NCBI GenBank assembly: GCA_944322305.1
Contig: CALUOP010000004.1
Location: forward strand, 186,001 to 250,000
Direction: 5' to 3'
Source of the DNA: an uncultured Coriobacteriaceae bacterium
Lineage (GTDB): Bacteria; Actinomycetota; Coriobacteriia; Coriobacteriales; Coriobacteriaceae
DNA: 64,000 nt
Positions within the stretch are counted from its first letter, which is position 1. Every line of letters begins with the position of its first letter. The notes under the pieces were generated by a model. It saw nothing but the letters and a program-made list of their open reading frames with translations. It searched no databases and was not told where the DNA came from. Shown here piece after piece: positions 1 to 9,356 of this stretch. Made by a program: the position numbers and the translations under genes.

Positions 1-49
1 AAAACGCCGTGCCCTTCTCAAGCTCGGCCCCACAGCTTACGCAATACAT
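1..49 (-). CDS. zinc-ribbon domain protein, N-terminal fragment
   Basis: Sixteen codons are visible before the window edge, reading MYCVSCGAELEKGTAF. The CxxC knuckle right after the start is the first half of a zinc ribbon like those that begin many small or membrane-anchored proteins; the second CxxC must lie outside the window. The ATG at 47-49 has GGGGAG about 8 nt upstream and a promoter-like pair at 96-124. The gene lies downstream of guaB on the same strand but with its own promoter. The rest of the protein and its role cannot be told. Confidence 0.6.
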   Translation of the reverse strand, partial: MYCVSCGAELEKGTAF

Positions 50-95
50 GCCATCACGCTCCCCGCGCCATGCGGCGCCCCGGTTTTCTCGCCTA

Positions 96-124
96 AGTAT
101 AGCGGCAACGCGCACCGGGGCCAA
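96..124 (-). promoter_or_regulatory. promoter of the zinc-ribbon gene
   Basis: On the minus strand TTGGCC (119-124) and TATACT (96-101) are separated by exactly 17 nt, about 45 nt upstream of the ATG at 49. The match to a housekeeping sigma promoter is fair. Inferred from sequence only. Confidence 0.4.
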
Positions 125-342
125 AATCGAGCGCCCTTCCGCGTGCGTCGGCAGCGACACACCGCCGCGAACCCGCACCCCCCGCAGCATCCGCGGCGAA
201 GGCCCCTCTCCGCCACCGCCGCCCGTAATGAAAAGGACCGCAGGCACATTCGCCCGCGGCCCCGCGCAGCCATATCAGCAGCGTCCGAACCTTAGAGCGC
301 CGGCGTCCCCAACCAACCCGGGGAAGCCGCCCGCCCTCGCGC

Positions 343-1851
343 TTAGTAGCTCACGCTCTGGTTGGACTCCTTCACCACGACGTCGTGCGCGCCGCCCTCA
401 ACGATGGAGGTGGCCGAGACCAGCGTCAGGCGCGCCTTCTCCTGCAGCTCTTTGATGGTGAGCGCACCGCAGTTGCACATCGTGGACTTGATCTTGTAGA
501 GCGTCTGCTGCACGCCCTCCTTGAGGGAGCCGGCGTACGGCACGTAGGAGTCGACGCCCTCCACGAAGCCGAGCTTGGCCGCGCCGCCCAGGTCGTAGCG
601 CTGCCAGTTGCGGGCGCGCGCCGAGCCCTCGCCCCAGTACTCCTTCATGTACTGGCCGTTCACGTTCACGCGCTCGGTCGGGCTCTCGTCGAAGCGGGCG
701 AAGTAGCGGCCGAGCATCATGAAGTCGGCGCCCATGGCAAGCGCGAGCGTCATGTGGTAGTCGTACACGATGCCGCCGTCGGAGCACACCGGCACGTAGA
801 CGCCCGTCTCCTCGAAGTACTTGTCGCGCGCGCGGCACACGTCGATAACCGCGGACGCCTGGCCGCGGCCGATGCCCTTGGTCTCGCGCGTGATGCAGAT
901 GGAGCCGCCGCCGATGCCGACCTTCACGAAGTCGGCGCCAGCGTCGGCGAGGAACCGGAAGCCGTCCTCGTCCACCACGTTGCCCGCGCCCACCTTCACA
1001 GTGTCGCCGTAGCGCTCGCGGATCCAGTCGAGCGTGAGCTTCTGCCACTCGGAGAAGCCCTCGGAGGAGTCGATGCACAACACGTCGGCGCCGGCCTCGA
1101 CCAGCAGCGGCACGCGCTCGGCATAGTCGCGCGTGTTGATGCCCGCACCCACCATGTAGCGCTTGTTTGCGTCGAGCATCTCGTCAGGGTTGGTCTTGTG
1201 GCTGTCGTAGTCCTTGCGGAACACCATCGCCACCAGGTAGTCGTTCTCGTCAACCACCGGCAAGGCGTTGAGCTTGTTGTCCCAGATGATGTCGTTGGCC
1301 TTCTTGAGCGTGACGTCCTTGTCGGCCACCACGAGCTTCTCGCGCGGGGTCATGAACGTGCCCACCAGGCTGGACGGATCGTCGCGCGTGGGGCGGTAGT
1401 CGCGGCTCGTGACGATGCCGAGCAGCTTGCCGTGCGAGGTGCCGTCCTCGGTGACGGGCATGGTGGAGTGACCGGTGGCGGCCTTGAGGGCCATGACCTG
1501 GGCCATCGTCATGTCGGGAGTGAGGTTGGAGTCGGACTCCACGAAGCCGGCCTTGTGATCCTTCACGGCCTTGACCATGGCGGCTTCGGACTCGGGCGTC
1601 TGGTTGCCGTAGATAAAGGCCATGCCGCCCTCGGTGGCGAGCGCGATGCCCATGTCAACGCCGGACACAGACTGCATGATGGCCGAAACCATGGGGATGT
1701 TGAGCGAGATGGCGGGCTCCTCCCCGCGCTTGTACTTCACGAGCGGGGTCTTGAGGGAAACCTTGGCCGGGATGCACTCGGACGAGCTGTAGCCGGGAAC
1801 AAGCAGGTACTCGGAGAAGGTATGCGATTCATCGGGGAAAAACGTTGCCAT
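343..1851 (-). CDS. guaB: IMP dehydrogenase, 502 aa
   Basis: Converts IMP to XMP with NAD+, the committing step of GMP synthesis, in the cytoplasm. The protein is a TIM barrel interrupted at about residues 110-230 by a CBS pair. The phosphate loop and catalytic cysteine lie in [15 protein letters not shown], where the common form is GPGSICTTR, and the flap carries an NWQRYDLGG segment. It therefore belongs to the divergent IMPDH group seen in anaerobes rather than the classical group. The start at 1851 (MATFFPDES) has AAAGGAG just upstream and matches the family N-terminus; a longer open frame upstream is not needed. It is divergent from the ModE-like regulator at 2034. The closing xpt gene of guanine salvage is also in this window. 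Confidence 0.9.
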   Translation of the reverse strand: MATFFPDESHTFSEYLLVPGYSSSECIPAKVSLKTPLVKYKRGEEPAISLNIPMVSAIMQSVSGVDMGIALATEGGMAFIYGNQTPESEAAMVKAVKDHKAGFVESDSNLTPDMTMAQVMALKAATGHSTMPVTEDGTSHGKLLGIVTSRDYRPTRDDPSSLVGTFMTPREKLVVADKDVTLKKANDIIWDNKLNALPVVDENDYLVAMVFRKDYDSHKTNPDEMLDANKRYMVGAGINTRDYAERVPLLVEAGADVLCIDSSEGFSEWQKLTLDWIRERYGDTVKVGAGNVVDEDGFRFLADAGADFVKVGIGGGSICITRETKGIGRGQASAVIDVCRARDKYFEETGVYVPVCSDGGIVYDYHMTLALAMGADFMMLGRYFARFDESPTERVNVNGQYMKEYWGEGSARARNWQRYDLGGAAKLGFVEGVDSYVPYAGSLKEGVQQTLYKIKSTMCNCGALTIKELQEKARLTLVSATSIVEGGAHDVVVKESNQSVSY

Positions 1852-1906
1852 GTACGCTCCTTTTCGACGCCAAATGCCGTGGCTCGCGGCTAGCCGGTAC
1901 TGGCGT

Positions 1907-1939
1907 CCCATTGTAACGCAGCGATGCTGGTACAATGGG
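1907..1939. promoter_or_regulatory. inverted repeat in the guaB / regulator divergent promoter
   Basis: CCCATTGTA at 1907-1915 and its exact complement TACAATGGG at 1931-1939 are 15 nt apart. Each strand thus carries a TACAAT hexamer that could serve as a -10 box, one facing guaB and one facing the ModE-like gene. It could be a pair of back-to-back promoters, an operator, or both. No strong -35 is seen. Confidence 0.4.
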
Positions 1940-2033
1940 AGAGAAAAACACCTGCGCAGCATTTGCGCAGAAGGGACAAGACGCGCCTGCGGGCTCGCTT
2001 CGTCCGCGCCGGAAGCCCTGAGGAGCGCCGCCC

Positions 2034-2375
2034 ATGAACTCGCCTGACAACATCTGCGCGCATGCGCGCCTGAGCATAGAGAGCCGCGACCCCGCGCTGC
2101 CGGGTGCGTTCGGTTGCGGCGTGGCGCAGCTGCTCGAAGGCGTGCGCGACCTGCACTCGCTCAACCGCGCGGCCAAGCAGATGGGCATGGCCTACTCCAA
2201 GGCGTGGCGCATCATGAAGGAAGCCGAGGCGCAGGTGGGCTGCGCGCTTATCCTGCGCGACGGCGCCCGCGGCTCCACCCTCACCGAGGAGGGCGCGCGC
2301 CTGCTTGGCGTCTACCGCACCCTGCAAGCCGAGATCGACGCGCTTATCGAGAAGCGCCTGCCCGAGCTGCTGTAA
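2034..2375 (+). CDS. ModE-like winged helix-turn-helix regulator, 113 aa
   Basis: A stand-alone DNA-binding domain of the ModE/LysR N-terminal type. The core [19 protein letters not shown] is the recognition helix-turn-helix, followed by the wing around [16 protein letters not shown]. ModE proteins proper carry C-terminal molybdate-binding Mop domains; this one stops after the DNA-binding domain, so the ligand, if any, is unknown. Similar short proteins are often labelled LysR family or molybdenum-dependent regulators. The ATG has GAGGAG 9 nt upstream. No molybdate transport or molybdopterin genes are nearby, and the only close candidate target is the divergent guaB. Confidence 0.75.
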   Translation: MNSPDNICAHARLSIESRDPALPGAFGCGVAQLLEGVRDLHSLNRAAKQMGMAYSKAWRIMKEAEAQVGCALILRDGARGSTLTEEGARLLGVYRTLQAEIDALIEKRLPELL

Positions 2376-2462
2376 ACGCCCGGCGCCGGGCGCCGACAAG
2401 CGGCGCAAGGACGGCGCGAGGCACGTCCCGAAACGGGTTGAAGCGCACCTGTCCCCGCTGCC

Positions 2463-3740
2463 CTACTTTGCGCCGATAACCTCGTCGATGGACACGGCCA
2501 CGTCGTGGCGCGTGGGCACCCACTCCACCTTCTTGAACAGCGCGGCCACCGTGAGCGGGATGTAGGTGAACATGAACAGCGGGAAGGTGAACAGGTTCGT
2601 TACGATGCGCCAACGCTTGGGCGTATGGATGTGTTTGAACTCGGTGATAGTGGTGAGCAGCCCCATGAAGAAGAACGTGCCGTACAGGCCGATGAAGGTC
2701 ATCACGAGCGACCCCAGACACATCTCGAGCTCGGCGTTGGTGGCCAAAAACCCGTGGCTTAAGTACCCCACCGCCAAAAACGTACAGTTGGTCACAAACG
2801 AGATGAGCGAAAGCAGCATGCCCGGGGCGATGGTCATGAGCAGGTCGTAGGCCGCAAAGCGCCTGAAGCCCGCCACAGCCCCCACCAGCTGGGCGCCGTA
2901 GGTGAAGAACACCTGGTAAAAGCCTTTGGTCCAGCGCATACGCTGCTTCCACGAGGCGGCAAAGGTCACCGGCTGCTCGTCGTAGAACTCAGCCGGGGAG
3001 TAGCCGATGCGGATGCCGTGCACCGCGCAGAACGTGGAGAACTGGATGTCCTCGGTAAGCGTGTGGAAATGCCACCCGTTCATGCCGCGCATGATCTCGG
3101 CCGAAACCAGAAAACCCGAGCCCGACACCGCGCACGAGGTCCCCAGCTGCATGCGCGCGTTGTTGAGGTAGCGCGCCTCGCGCAGAAACCACGTGGCGTA
3201 GGCGGACGAGATCCACGACGAGCCGAAGTTCTTGGAGTTGCGGTAGCTCGTGACCGCCATGTAGCCCTGGTCGAAGGCGTCGTTCATGCAGCGCACGTAG
3301 TCAGGCGAGAGCAGGTTGTCGGCGTCGAAGATGAAGAAGCCCTCGTGGCGGCCGGGATACTCGACCAAGATGCGCTTGACCGCGAAGTCCAGCACCCAGC
3401 TTTTGCCCTTGTGCGCCAGGTCGTTGCGCTCGTACACGATGGCGCCGGCCTCGCGGGCGCGCTCGGCGGTGGCGTCGGTGCAGGCGTCGGCGATCACGAA
3501 GACGTCGATCTTGTCGGCCGGGTAGTTCTGCTCTTTGATCGACTGCACGAGGTTGGCGATAACCGCCTCCTCGTTGTGCGCCGCGATGAGGAAACCGTAG
3601 GTGTGCAGGCGCTTGGCCGGCGGAATCTTCACCTCGCCGCGGAACAGCCCAACCAGCGTGTAGATAACCTGGTACAGAAAGCACACGGTAAACAGCACCA
3701 GCAGGGTGCCGTTGAAGATAACCAGCGGGGTCAGCTGCAC
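2463..3740 (-). CDS. membrane-bound family 2 glycosyltransferase, 425 aa
   Basis: A processive-type GT2 resembling hyaluronan or cellulose synthases and BcsA/IcaA-like enzymes. One TM segment at about residues 5-33 precedes the catalytic domain, which has AHNEE (54-58), DAD (139-141), TED (229-231) and QRMRW (266-270); three or four TM helices follow at the C-terminus. This order fits an enzyme that polymerises and extrudes a polysaccharide across the membrane. Start is GTG at 3740 with GAGGTG upstream. No partner such as a deacetylase or c-di-GMP protein is adjacent, so the product sugar is unknown. It lies apart from the large polysaccharide locus. Confidence 0.8.
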   Translation of the reverse strand: MQLTPLVIFNGTLLVLFTVCFLYQVIYTLVGLFRGEVKIPPAKRLHTYGFLIAAHNEEAVIANLVQSIKEQNYPADKIDVFVIADACTDATAERAREAGAIVYERNDLAHKGKSWVLDFAVKRILVEYPGRHEGFFIFDADNLLSPDYVRCMNDAFDQGYMAVTSYRNSKNFGSSWISSAYATWFLREARYLNNARMQLGTSCAVSGSGFLVSAEIMRGMNGWHFHTLTEDIQFSTFCAVHGIRIGYSPAEFYDEQPVTFAASWKQRMRWTKGFYQVFFTYGAQLVGAVAGFRRFAAYDLLMTIAPGMLLSLISFVTNCTFLAVGYLSHGFLATNAELEMCLGSLVMTFIGLYGTFFFMGLLTTITEFKHIHTPKRWRIVTNLFTFPLFMFTYIPLTVAALFKKVEWVPTRHDVAVSIDEVIGAK

Positions 3741-3800
3741 GGAATCACCTCATAGCGCACAGCGCAGGCAACGCGCGTCGGCAACGCGGCGCGCCCGCGC

Positions 3801-4808
3801 TCAGTACCACAGTTGCGGCACTATTGTATCCCCCGCCTCGGTCCTGCCCATCGAGGTGGGCGCGATCTCCTCAAGCACCTCAAGAAGATCGTAGGGCAAG
3901 GTGTCGCGCCGCTCGATCTCCTCGCCGGTGACCGGATGGGTGAAGCGCACGCGCCACGAGTGCAGGAACTGCCGGGTAAGGCCGTGGTCGGCGCGCTCGT
4001 TGCCACGGCCGTAGAGCGGGTCGCCCACGCAGGGGTGGCCGATGTGGCGCATGTGCACGCGGATCTGGTGGGTGCGCCCGGTGTAGAGATGGCACTCCAG
4101 CAGGGTGTAGCCGTCGTCGCGCGGGCCGGCCTCGAAGCGCTCGAGGGTGGTGAAGGTGGTGATGGCCTGGCGCGCCAGCGGGTCGTCCGAGACGGTCATG
4201 CGCACGCGGTCGCGCGTTGAGCGGGCGATGCCAGCGTCGATGATGCCGCTGTCCGGCGCGATGTAGCCGTGCACGAGCGTGATGTAGCGGCGGTCGAGCG
4301 TGCGCAGGCGGATAAGGTCCTGCAGGGCGCGCTGCGTGGCGTCGTCTTTGGCGGCGAGCATGAGGCCGGAGGTGTCGCGGTCGAGCCGGTGCACGATGCC
4401 GGGGCGGTCGTCGCCCTGCAGGCGCCCCAGGTGCTCGGGGCCGCAGTGGTACACCAGCGCGTTGGCAAGCGTCCCCGAGGCGTGCCCCGCCGCCGGGTGG
4501 CACACGAGCCCCGCCTGCTTGGAGAGCACGATCAGGTAGTCGTCCTCGTAGCGGATGTCGAGCGGGATGGGCTCGGGCTTGAGGGTGGGCGCGGGCACCT
4601 CATCGGGCAGCAAGAGCTCAAGGCCGTCGCCCTCCTCGAGCACGCGCTTCTTGCTCGTCTCCACCTCGCCGTTCACCAGCACCGCGCCCTGCTCCACGAG
4701 CTTGGCGCAGGCGCTGCGCGAGGGCGTGTTGTCAAGCGAGCCCAGATACGCGTCCAGGCGCTGGCCCGCGCCCTGCGCGCTCACGCGGTGTCTGAAGGTC
4801 CCTGCCAT
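3801..4808 (-). CDS. rluD: RluA-family pseudouridine synthase (RluD-like), 335 aa
   Basis: Isomerises uridines in 23S rRNA to pseudouridine. An S4 RNA-binding domain (about residues 10-75) precedes the catalytic domain, where HRLDRDTSGL holds the catalytic aspartate and TGRTHQIRVH is the family signature. The start chosen at 4808 (MAGTFRHRV) directly precedes the S4 fold and follows the lspA stop by 11 nt; the lspA-rluD pairing is common in Gram-positives. Which uridines are modified cannot be told from sequence. Confidence 0.88.
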   Translation of the reverse strand: MAGTFRHRVSAQGAGQRLDAYLGSLDNTPSRSACAKLVEQGAVLVNGEVETSKKRVLEEGDGLELLLPDEVPAPTLKPEPIPLDIRYEDDYLIVLSKQAGLVCHPAAGHASGTLANALVYHCGPEHLGRLQGDDRPGIVHRLDRDTSGLMLAAKDDATQRALQDLIRLRTLDRRYITLVHGYIAPDSGIIDAGIARSTRDRVRMTVSDDPLARQAITTFTTLERFEAGPRDDGYTLLECHLYTGRTHQIRVHMRHIGHPCVGDPLYGRGNERADHGLTRQFLHSWRVRFTHPVTGEEIERRDTLPYDLLEVLEEIAPTSMGRTEAGDTIVPQLWY

Positions 4809-4819
4809 GGCCCTCCTCC

Positions 4820-5512
4820 CTAGCGCTTCGAAGTCGGGGCGGAGCCGTTGGCCGCAGCGCGGCGCTTCTCGGCCGCCTCCCGCTCCATCTTGGTGGCCGG
4901 CGAGAAGAACGCGAAGCCCGCAAACGCGAGCACCACGCCTACCACGATGCCGATGTCGGCCACGTTGAAGACCGGGAAGTCGATGAAGGTGGTGGCGATG
5001 AAGTCGGTCACGAAGCCGTGCACGATGCGGTCGATGGCGTTGCCCACCGCGCCGCCGAGCACGAGGCCGAGCCCCACGCACTCGAGCTTGGAGAGGTACG
5101 GCGCGCGAATGAGGTAGGCCGCCGACGCTGCGACCACCACCGCGGCGATAAGCACCGACGCGGCGCCGAAGCCCTGGCCGATGCCGAAGGCTGCGCCGAA
5201 GTTCATCACGAAGGTGAAGTCGAGCACCCCCGGGATGACGGTGGTGGAAATCCAGCCGGACAGCACGGCGGCGCGCACAAGCGCCTTGGTGACCTGGTCG
5301 ATGCCGAGCACCGTGGCGCCCAACACGACCCACACCGCCAGGCGCCACGCCAAGCGGGGCTCAACCGCGCCGCGGCGGGCGTGCGTGCGTCCGGCAACGG
5401 CGGCGTTCACCTCGTTCAGGGCCTGCTGGTACTCATCAGCCGCGGCGTTGCCCTTACCCGGCCGGACCTTGGAATCGTCGCTGTGCGCGCGCTTGTCTTG
5501 CTGTGCTGCCAT
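4820..5512 (-). CDS. lspA: lipoprotein signal peptidase II, 230 aa
   Basis: Cleaves the signal peptide of prolipoproteins at the lipidated cysteine, in the cytoplasmic membrane. Four TM helices are recognisable, and the two catalytic aspartates are in NAIDR and VFNVAD. The protein has a charged, non-membrane N-terminal extension of about 60 residues before TM1 and a charged C-terminal tail; classical LspA is about 160 aa. The ATG at 5512 has AAGGA at good spacing, and the next in-frame ATG would remove conserved membrane sequence, so the extension appears real. It sits between ileS and rluD in the same direction. Confidence 0.88.
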   Translation of the reverse strand: MAAQQDKRAHSDDSKVRPGKGNAAADEYQQALNEVNAAVAGRTHARRGAVEPRLAWRLAVWVVLGATVLGIDQVTKALVRAAVLSGWISTTVIPGVLDFTFVMNFGAAFGIGQGFGAASVLIAAVVVAASAAYLIRAPYLSKLECVGLGLVLGGAVGNAIDRIVHGFVTDFIATTFIDFPVFNVADIGIVVGVVLAFAGFAFFSPATKMEREAAEKRRAAANGSAPTSKR

Positions 5513-5585
5513 GCCGTCCTTCCCGTTGACAGAGAGATGCCGGCGCGCCGAGGGCGAGACAACCCCGGCGCGCCGCATGCGTTTG

Positions 5586-8402
5586 CTACTCAGCCTCGAC
5601 CACCGCGGCGCAGCGGGCGCACAGGTGCGGGTGCTTCTCGTCCGCCCCGAGCTCGCGGTAGTTCCAGCAGCGCTCGCAGCGCTCGCCATGCGCCGGCTCG
5701 ACGGAAACCGCGAGCTCGTCGCCCTCGGCAAGCGCAACCTCCGAGACGATGCAGATCTCAGCCAGGTCGGCGGCCGTCTCGCCCGAAAGCTCGGCGAGCA
5801 TCTCGGCGGGCACTGTGGCCTCAACGCGCACTTCCTGCGTCTTGGTGTAGGTGCCGGCGGCGCGCTCCTTCTCGAAGGCGGCGGTCACCGCGTCGCGGAA
5901 GGCGAGCATCGCGCGGTACGCCGGCAGGTAGGGCGCGGCCTCGTCAGAGGTGAGCGGGGCGCGGTACCAATCCATGAGCGCGGCGTAGGTCTGGCCGTCG
6001 CGGCACGCGGCAGGCGCGTAGGCCATGACCTCGTCGCAGGTGAACGAGAGGATCGGCTGCAGGTCGTGCAGCAGCATGGAGAGGACCTCGGCCCACACGG
6101 TCTGGGCGCTGCGGCGTTCGTGCGATGCCGGCGCGTCGCAGTACACGCGATCCTTCGTGACGTCGAGGTACACGTTGGAGAGCTCGGTCACCACGAAGTC
6201 GTAGAGCGTGCGGTACACCTTGTTGAAGCTGTACTCAGCGTAGGCGGCCTCGACCTCGGCATGCACCTCGGACAGGCGCGCCATCATGAGCTTGTCGAGC
6301 GGCGCAAGATCGTCAAAGGCCACGGCGTCGCGCTCCGGGTCGAACTGGTCCTCCAGCTCGCCGAGCAGGAAGCGGAAGGTGTTGCGGAAGCGGCGGTAGG
6401 CCTCGGAGGTGCGCTTCAGGATCTCGTCGTCGATCGCCACGTCGTTGGAGGTGTCGACGCTGGCGACCCACAGGCGCAGGATGTCGGCGCCGAGCGTGTC
6501 GCAGACCTTGTTGGGGTCGATCACGTTGCCCAGGCTCTTGGACATCTTACGGCCCTGGCCGTCGAGGGTGAAGCCCTGGGAGACCACGGCGCGGTACGGA
6601 GCCTGGCCGTAGGCGCCCACGCTGGTGAGCAGCGAGCTCTGGAACCAGCCGCGGTGCTGGTCGGAACCCTCGAGGTACATGTCGCACGGGTAGGTGAGCT
6701 CGGGGCGGTTCTCGCACACCGCCTTCCAAGAGACGCCGGAGTCCCACCACACGTCCAGAATGTCGCGGTCGGCCTTGAGGTGGTGCCCGCCGCACTTGGG
6801 GCACACGCAGGCCTCGCCCAGGTAGTCCTCGGGAGCCTCGGTGAACCAGGCGTCGGAGCCCTTCTCCTTGAACAGCGCGATCACCGCGTCGAGCGTGGCG
6901 TCGTTCATGACCTTCTCGCCGCAGTCGGCGCAGGTGTAGCTGGGGATCGGCACGCCCCAGTTGCGCTGGCGGCTGATGCACCAGTCGGGACGGCCCTCCA
7001 CCATGGAGCCGATGCGGTTCTTGGCATGGTCGGGGTACCAGGTCACGTGGTTCATGATCTGGTCGAGCGCCTCCTCGCGCAGGCCGGTGTCGTCCATGGA
7101 GACGAACCACTGGTCGGTTGCGCGGAAGATCACGGGGTTCTTGCAGCGCCAGCAGTGCGGGTAGCTGTGGTTGATCTTCTTCTCGGCCACGAGCATGCCG
7201 CGTTCGTCGACCCACTTGATGATGACGGGGTTGGCCTCGTCGGTGTCGAGCCCGGAGAAGGGGCCGCCGGTGCCGTACTCGTCGCCCTGGTAGAAGCGGC
7301 CGTCGTCGTCGACGGGCATAATGATGGGCAGGCCGCAGCGCATGCCGGTGTAGTAGTCGTCCACGCCGTGGCCGGGGGCGGTGTGCACGCAGCCGGTACC
7401 GTCCTCAAGGCTCACGTAGTCGGCCGTGACGATGCGACCGGTCACGCCCTCGAAGATGGGCTGCTTGTAGGTGAGGTCGACAAGCTCGGCGCCGGTGGTG
7501 CTCCAGGGCTCGGTGGCGCCGGCGGGCACGTACAGGCAGGCGTCCTCGTCCTTGGCCACGCCGTGGAAGACCTTCTCCCACAGGGCCTTGGCCATGATGC
7601 CGAGGCGCCCCTTGGCGGACACGGCCACGTACTCGGCGTCGGCGGCGAGCGCCACGCCGGAGTTGGCCGGCAGCGTCCAGGGGGTGGTGGTCCAGATCAC
7701 CACGTCGACCGGGCAGCCGGCCGCGCGCAGGGCCTCGGGCACGTCGATGAGCTCGAAGCGCACGTAGATGGAGGGGCTCACCTCGTCGGAGTACTCGATC
7801 TCGGCCTCGGCGAGCGCCGTGTGGCAGTGCTTGCACCAGTGCACCGGCTTGCGGCCGCGGTAGATCATGCCCTTGTCGAACAGCGCCTTGAAGACCTCGA
7901 TGTCAGCGGCGTCATGCTCGTGGTAGAGCGTGAGGTAGGGGTGGTCCCAGTCGCCGAGCACGCCCAAGCGGCGGAAGCCGGCCTTCTGCAGCTCGATGTT
8001 CTCCACCGCGAACTCGTGGCACATCTCGCGGATCTTGTCAGTGGGGGTGGCGTTGAACTTCTCGGTGCCGAGCGCCTCCTCGACCTTGTGCTCGATGGGC
8101 TGGCCGTGGCAGTCCCAACCCGGCACGTAGGGGGTCTGCTCGCCCATCATGGCGTGGTAGCGCATGATGATGTCTTTGGAGATCTTGTTCATGGCGTGAC
8201 CCACGTGGATGGGGCCGTTGGCATAGGGCGGGCCGTCGTGCAGGACGAACTTCTTGTGGCCCTCGTTCTTTTTCTGAAGCAGCTCGTAGAGGCGGTTCTC
8301 GTTCCACATCTGCAAGCGCTTGGGCTCGGCCTTGGCCAGGTTGCCCCGCATGGGGAACTTGGTCTTGGGCAGGTTGGTGGTGTCTTTGTAGTTGTTGGCC
8401 AT
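5586..8402 (-). CDS. ileS: isoleucyl-tRNA synthetase, 938 aa
   Basis: Charges tRNA-Ile. The class I signature HVGH is at residues 66-69 and KMSKS at about residue 615, with the editing CP1 domain between. A C-terminal zinc finger with two CxxC pairs (CERC and CARC) closes the protein, as in the bacterial IleRS type. Length fits the family. The ATG at 8402 has GGGGAG upstream; the frame stays open further upstream only because it runs through the T-box leader. It heads the ileS-lspA-rluD group. Confidence 0.95.
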   Translation of the reverse strand: MANNYKDTTNLPKTKFPMRGNLAKAEPKRLQMWNENRLYELLQKKNEGHKKFVLHDGPPYANGPIHVGHAMNKISKDIIMRYHAMMGEQTPYVPGWDCHGQPIEHKVEEALGTEKFNATPTDKIREMCHEFAVENIELQKAGFRRLGVLGDWDHPYLTLYHEHDAADIEVFKALFDKGMIYRGRKPVHWCKHCHTALAEAEIEYSDEVSPSIYVRFELIDVPEALRAAGCPVDVVIWTTTPWTLPANSGVALAADAEYVAVSAKGRLGIMAKALWEKVFHGVAKDEDACLYVPAGATEPWSTTGAELVDLTYKQPIFEGVTGRIVTADYVSLEDGTGCVHTAPGHGVDDYYTGMRCGLPIIMPVDDDGRFYQGDEYGTGGPFSGLDTDEANPVIIKWVDERGMLVAEKKINHSYPHCWRCKNPVIFRATDQWFVSMDDTGLREEALDQIMNHVTWYPDHAKNRIGSMVEGRPDWCISRQRNWGVPIPSYTCADCGEKVMNDATLDAVIALFKEKGSDAWFTEAPEDYLGEACVCPKCGGHHLKADRDILDVWWDSGVSWKAVCENRPELTYPCDMYLEGSDQHRGWFQSSLLTSVGAYGQAPYRAVVSQGFTLDGQGRKMSKSLGNVIDPNKVCDTLGADILRLWVASVDTSNDVAIDDEILKRTSEAYRRFRNTFRFLLGELEDQFDPERDAVAFDDLAPLDKLMMARLSEVHAEVEAAYAEYSFNKVYRTLYDFVVTELSNVYLDVTKDRVYCDAPASHERRSAQTVWAEVLSMLLHDLQPILSFTCDEVMAYAPAACRDGQTYAALMDWYRAPLTSDEAAPYLPAYRAMLAFRDAVTAAFEKERAAGTYTKTQEVRVEATVPAEMLAELSGETAADLAEICIVSEVALAEGDELAVSVEPAHGERCERCWNYRELGADEKHPHLCARCAAVVEAE

Positions 8403-8460
8403 GCTCTCCCCTTCTTCTGCGCAGGCGCGCTCTGCGCCCGCGCCCGTTCGTAGAGGCACT

Positions 8461-8500
8461 AAAAAAGCGCCCCATCCCTGCAAGCTGGGACGAAGCGCTT
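8461..8500 (-). terminator. intrinsic terminator inside the ileS leader
   Basis: A 14-bp stem (AAGCGCTTCGTCCC against GGGATGGGGCGCTT, with a few G-U pairs) is followed by six T residues. It lies between the T-box and the ileS ribosome-binding site and is the likely attenuation point. Confidence 0.85.
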
Positions 8501-8939
8501 GTTTGGAAAAGGCCGTGCGCGGCGAACCGCCGTTGCGGCGGGCGCGGATACGCAGAGCCTTTGCAAAGCTCCTCGCTAAACCACCCAGCTTAGGTTGCCC
8601 TCCGCGCTGCCGCACCGCGGCGTGCGACGCCCGTTGGCACCCGTACTCGGCCGACCACATGACGGCGGTCGTCCCGGCGACGTCTACTGAAAGCGCGCTT
8701 TTGTCTTGCCGCATCTGCGAGCGCGCGCTGCCTAAGCAGCAGCTCGCGGGCAAGGCGAATGCGCCCTTTGTTCGGGCCGCAGCTCCGGGGTGATTTTCGG
8801 ACAGTCGCACGCGCGGGTCTCGCAGCCTTGCCGTGGTGCCGCGCTTGCTGCGCGGCTGGCTGGCGCCTTGGGCACCAACCCGGCGTGAACCCGCTCTCTC
8901 ATGCGTGCGGAGGCTGCCTACTCCTCCCCATCAACGCCT
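8461..8939 (-). promoter_or_regulatory. T-box riboswitch leader of ileS
   Basis: The minus-strand leader shows T-box architecture. Stem I begins near 8930 (GATGGGGAGGAGTAG). Its sides pair, for example GCACGC with GCGTGC and GGCAG with CTGTC. The apical part holds AGAGAGCGGG followed by GGTTGGTG. The specifier loop presents ATC at 8792-8794 followed by A, an isoleucine codon. The T-box core at 8574-8586 reads GGGTGGTTTAGCG; TGGT complements the ACCA end of tRNA-Ile, but the usual ACC after it is replaced. A strong intrinsic terminator follows at 8461-8500. Uncharged tRNA-Ile should favour antitermination and ileS expression. Confidence 0.85.
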
Positions 8940-8949
8940 GTAGCTACGC

Positions 8950-8955
8950 ATAATA
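8950..8955 (-). promoter_or_regulatory. -10 element of the ileS leader
   Basis: TATTAT on the minus strand lies about 10 nt before the expected 5-prime end of the T-box RNA. No convincing -35 is visible at 16-18 nt, so this is a positional guess. Confidence 0.35.
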
Positions 8956-9138
8956 ACACGCAGGCAGTGAGCGGAGTTGTAAAAACGACGGTGTTTTACC
9001 AAGGTATCGCGTGGGGTCACGCTTCAGCAGGCGGATGCGCCCGTGAACCTGGCTGAATCTAACTTGGCTGAGTCAAACCTAGCTCGATCCCGCTGTTGCG
9101 ACATGTGCGCGACGCACGGGCAACCAACCGCGTTTTAC

Positions 9139-9236
9139 GTGCGAGAAATGCGACCATACGAGCTTGAGGGGCGAAAATAAAACTCATACGACGTGCGTGG
9201 GCGAGAACCGCGCTCGTACGACCGCAATTCTCGCCC
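9139..9236 (+). repeat. 30-bp direct repeat array, cluster A
   Basis: Three 23-nt cores start at 9139, 9169 and 9199, exactly 30 bp apart. Each follows the pattern GGGCGARA, 10 variable bases, then TACGA (the first core begins GTGCGAGA), and cores are separated by 7 variable bases. A fourth copy in the opposite orientation (9214-9236) overlaps the third through TCGTACGA. Repeat ends are conserved and middles vary. No cas genes or coding context. Confidence 0.8.
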
Positions 9237-9356
9237 ACACAACTGTTAGCAAGCGCGATATGCCCTAATGCGTCTTATGTGCACGAATAATTGCGCATGG
9301 TGCGTCTCGTCACAGGGAGATACGCCATGCGCCAGGGCGCCTCCCGCTTGGTGGGC

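Noticed and set aside
9-455. Plus-strand open frame at the window start
   Set aside because: Pro/Arg-rich low-complexity product overlapping guaB and the zinc-ribbon start on the other strand.
5181-8453. A 1,090-codon open frame on the plus strand opposite ileS and lspA
   Set aside because: It is the low-complexity mirror frame of GC-rich coding DNA; ileS on the other strand has all synthetase motifs.
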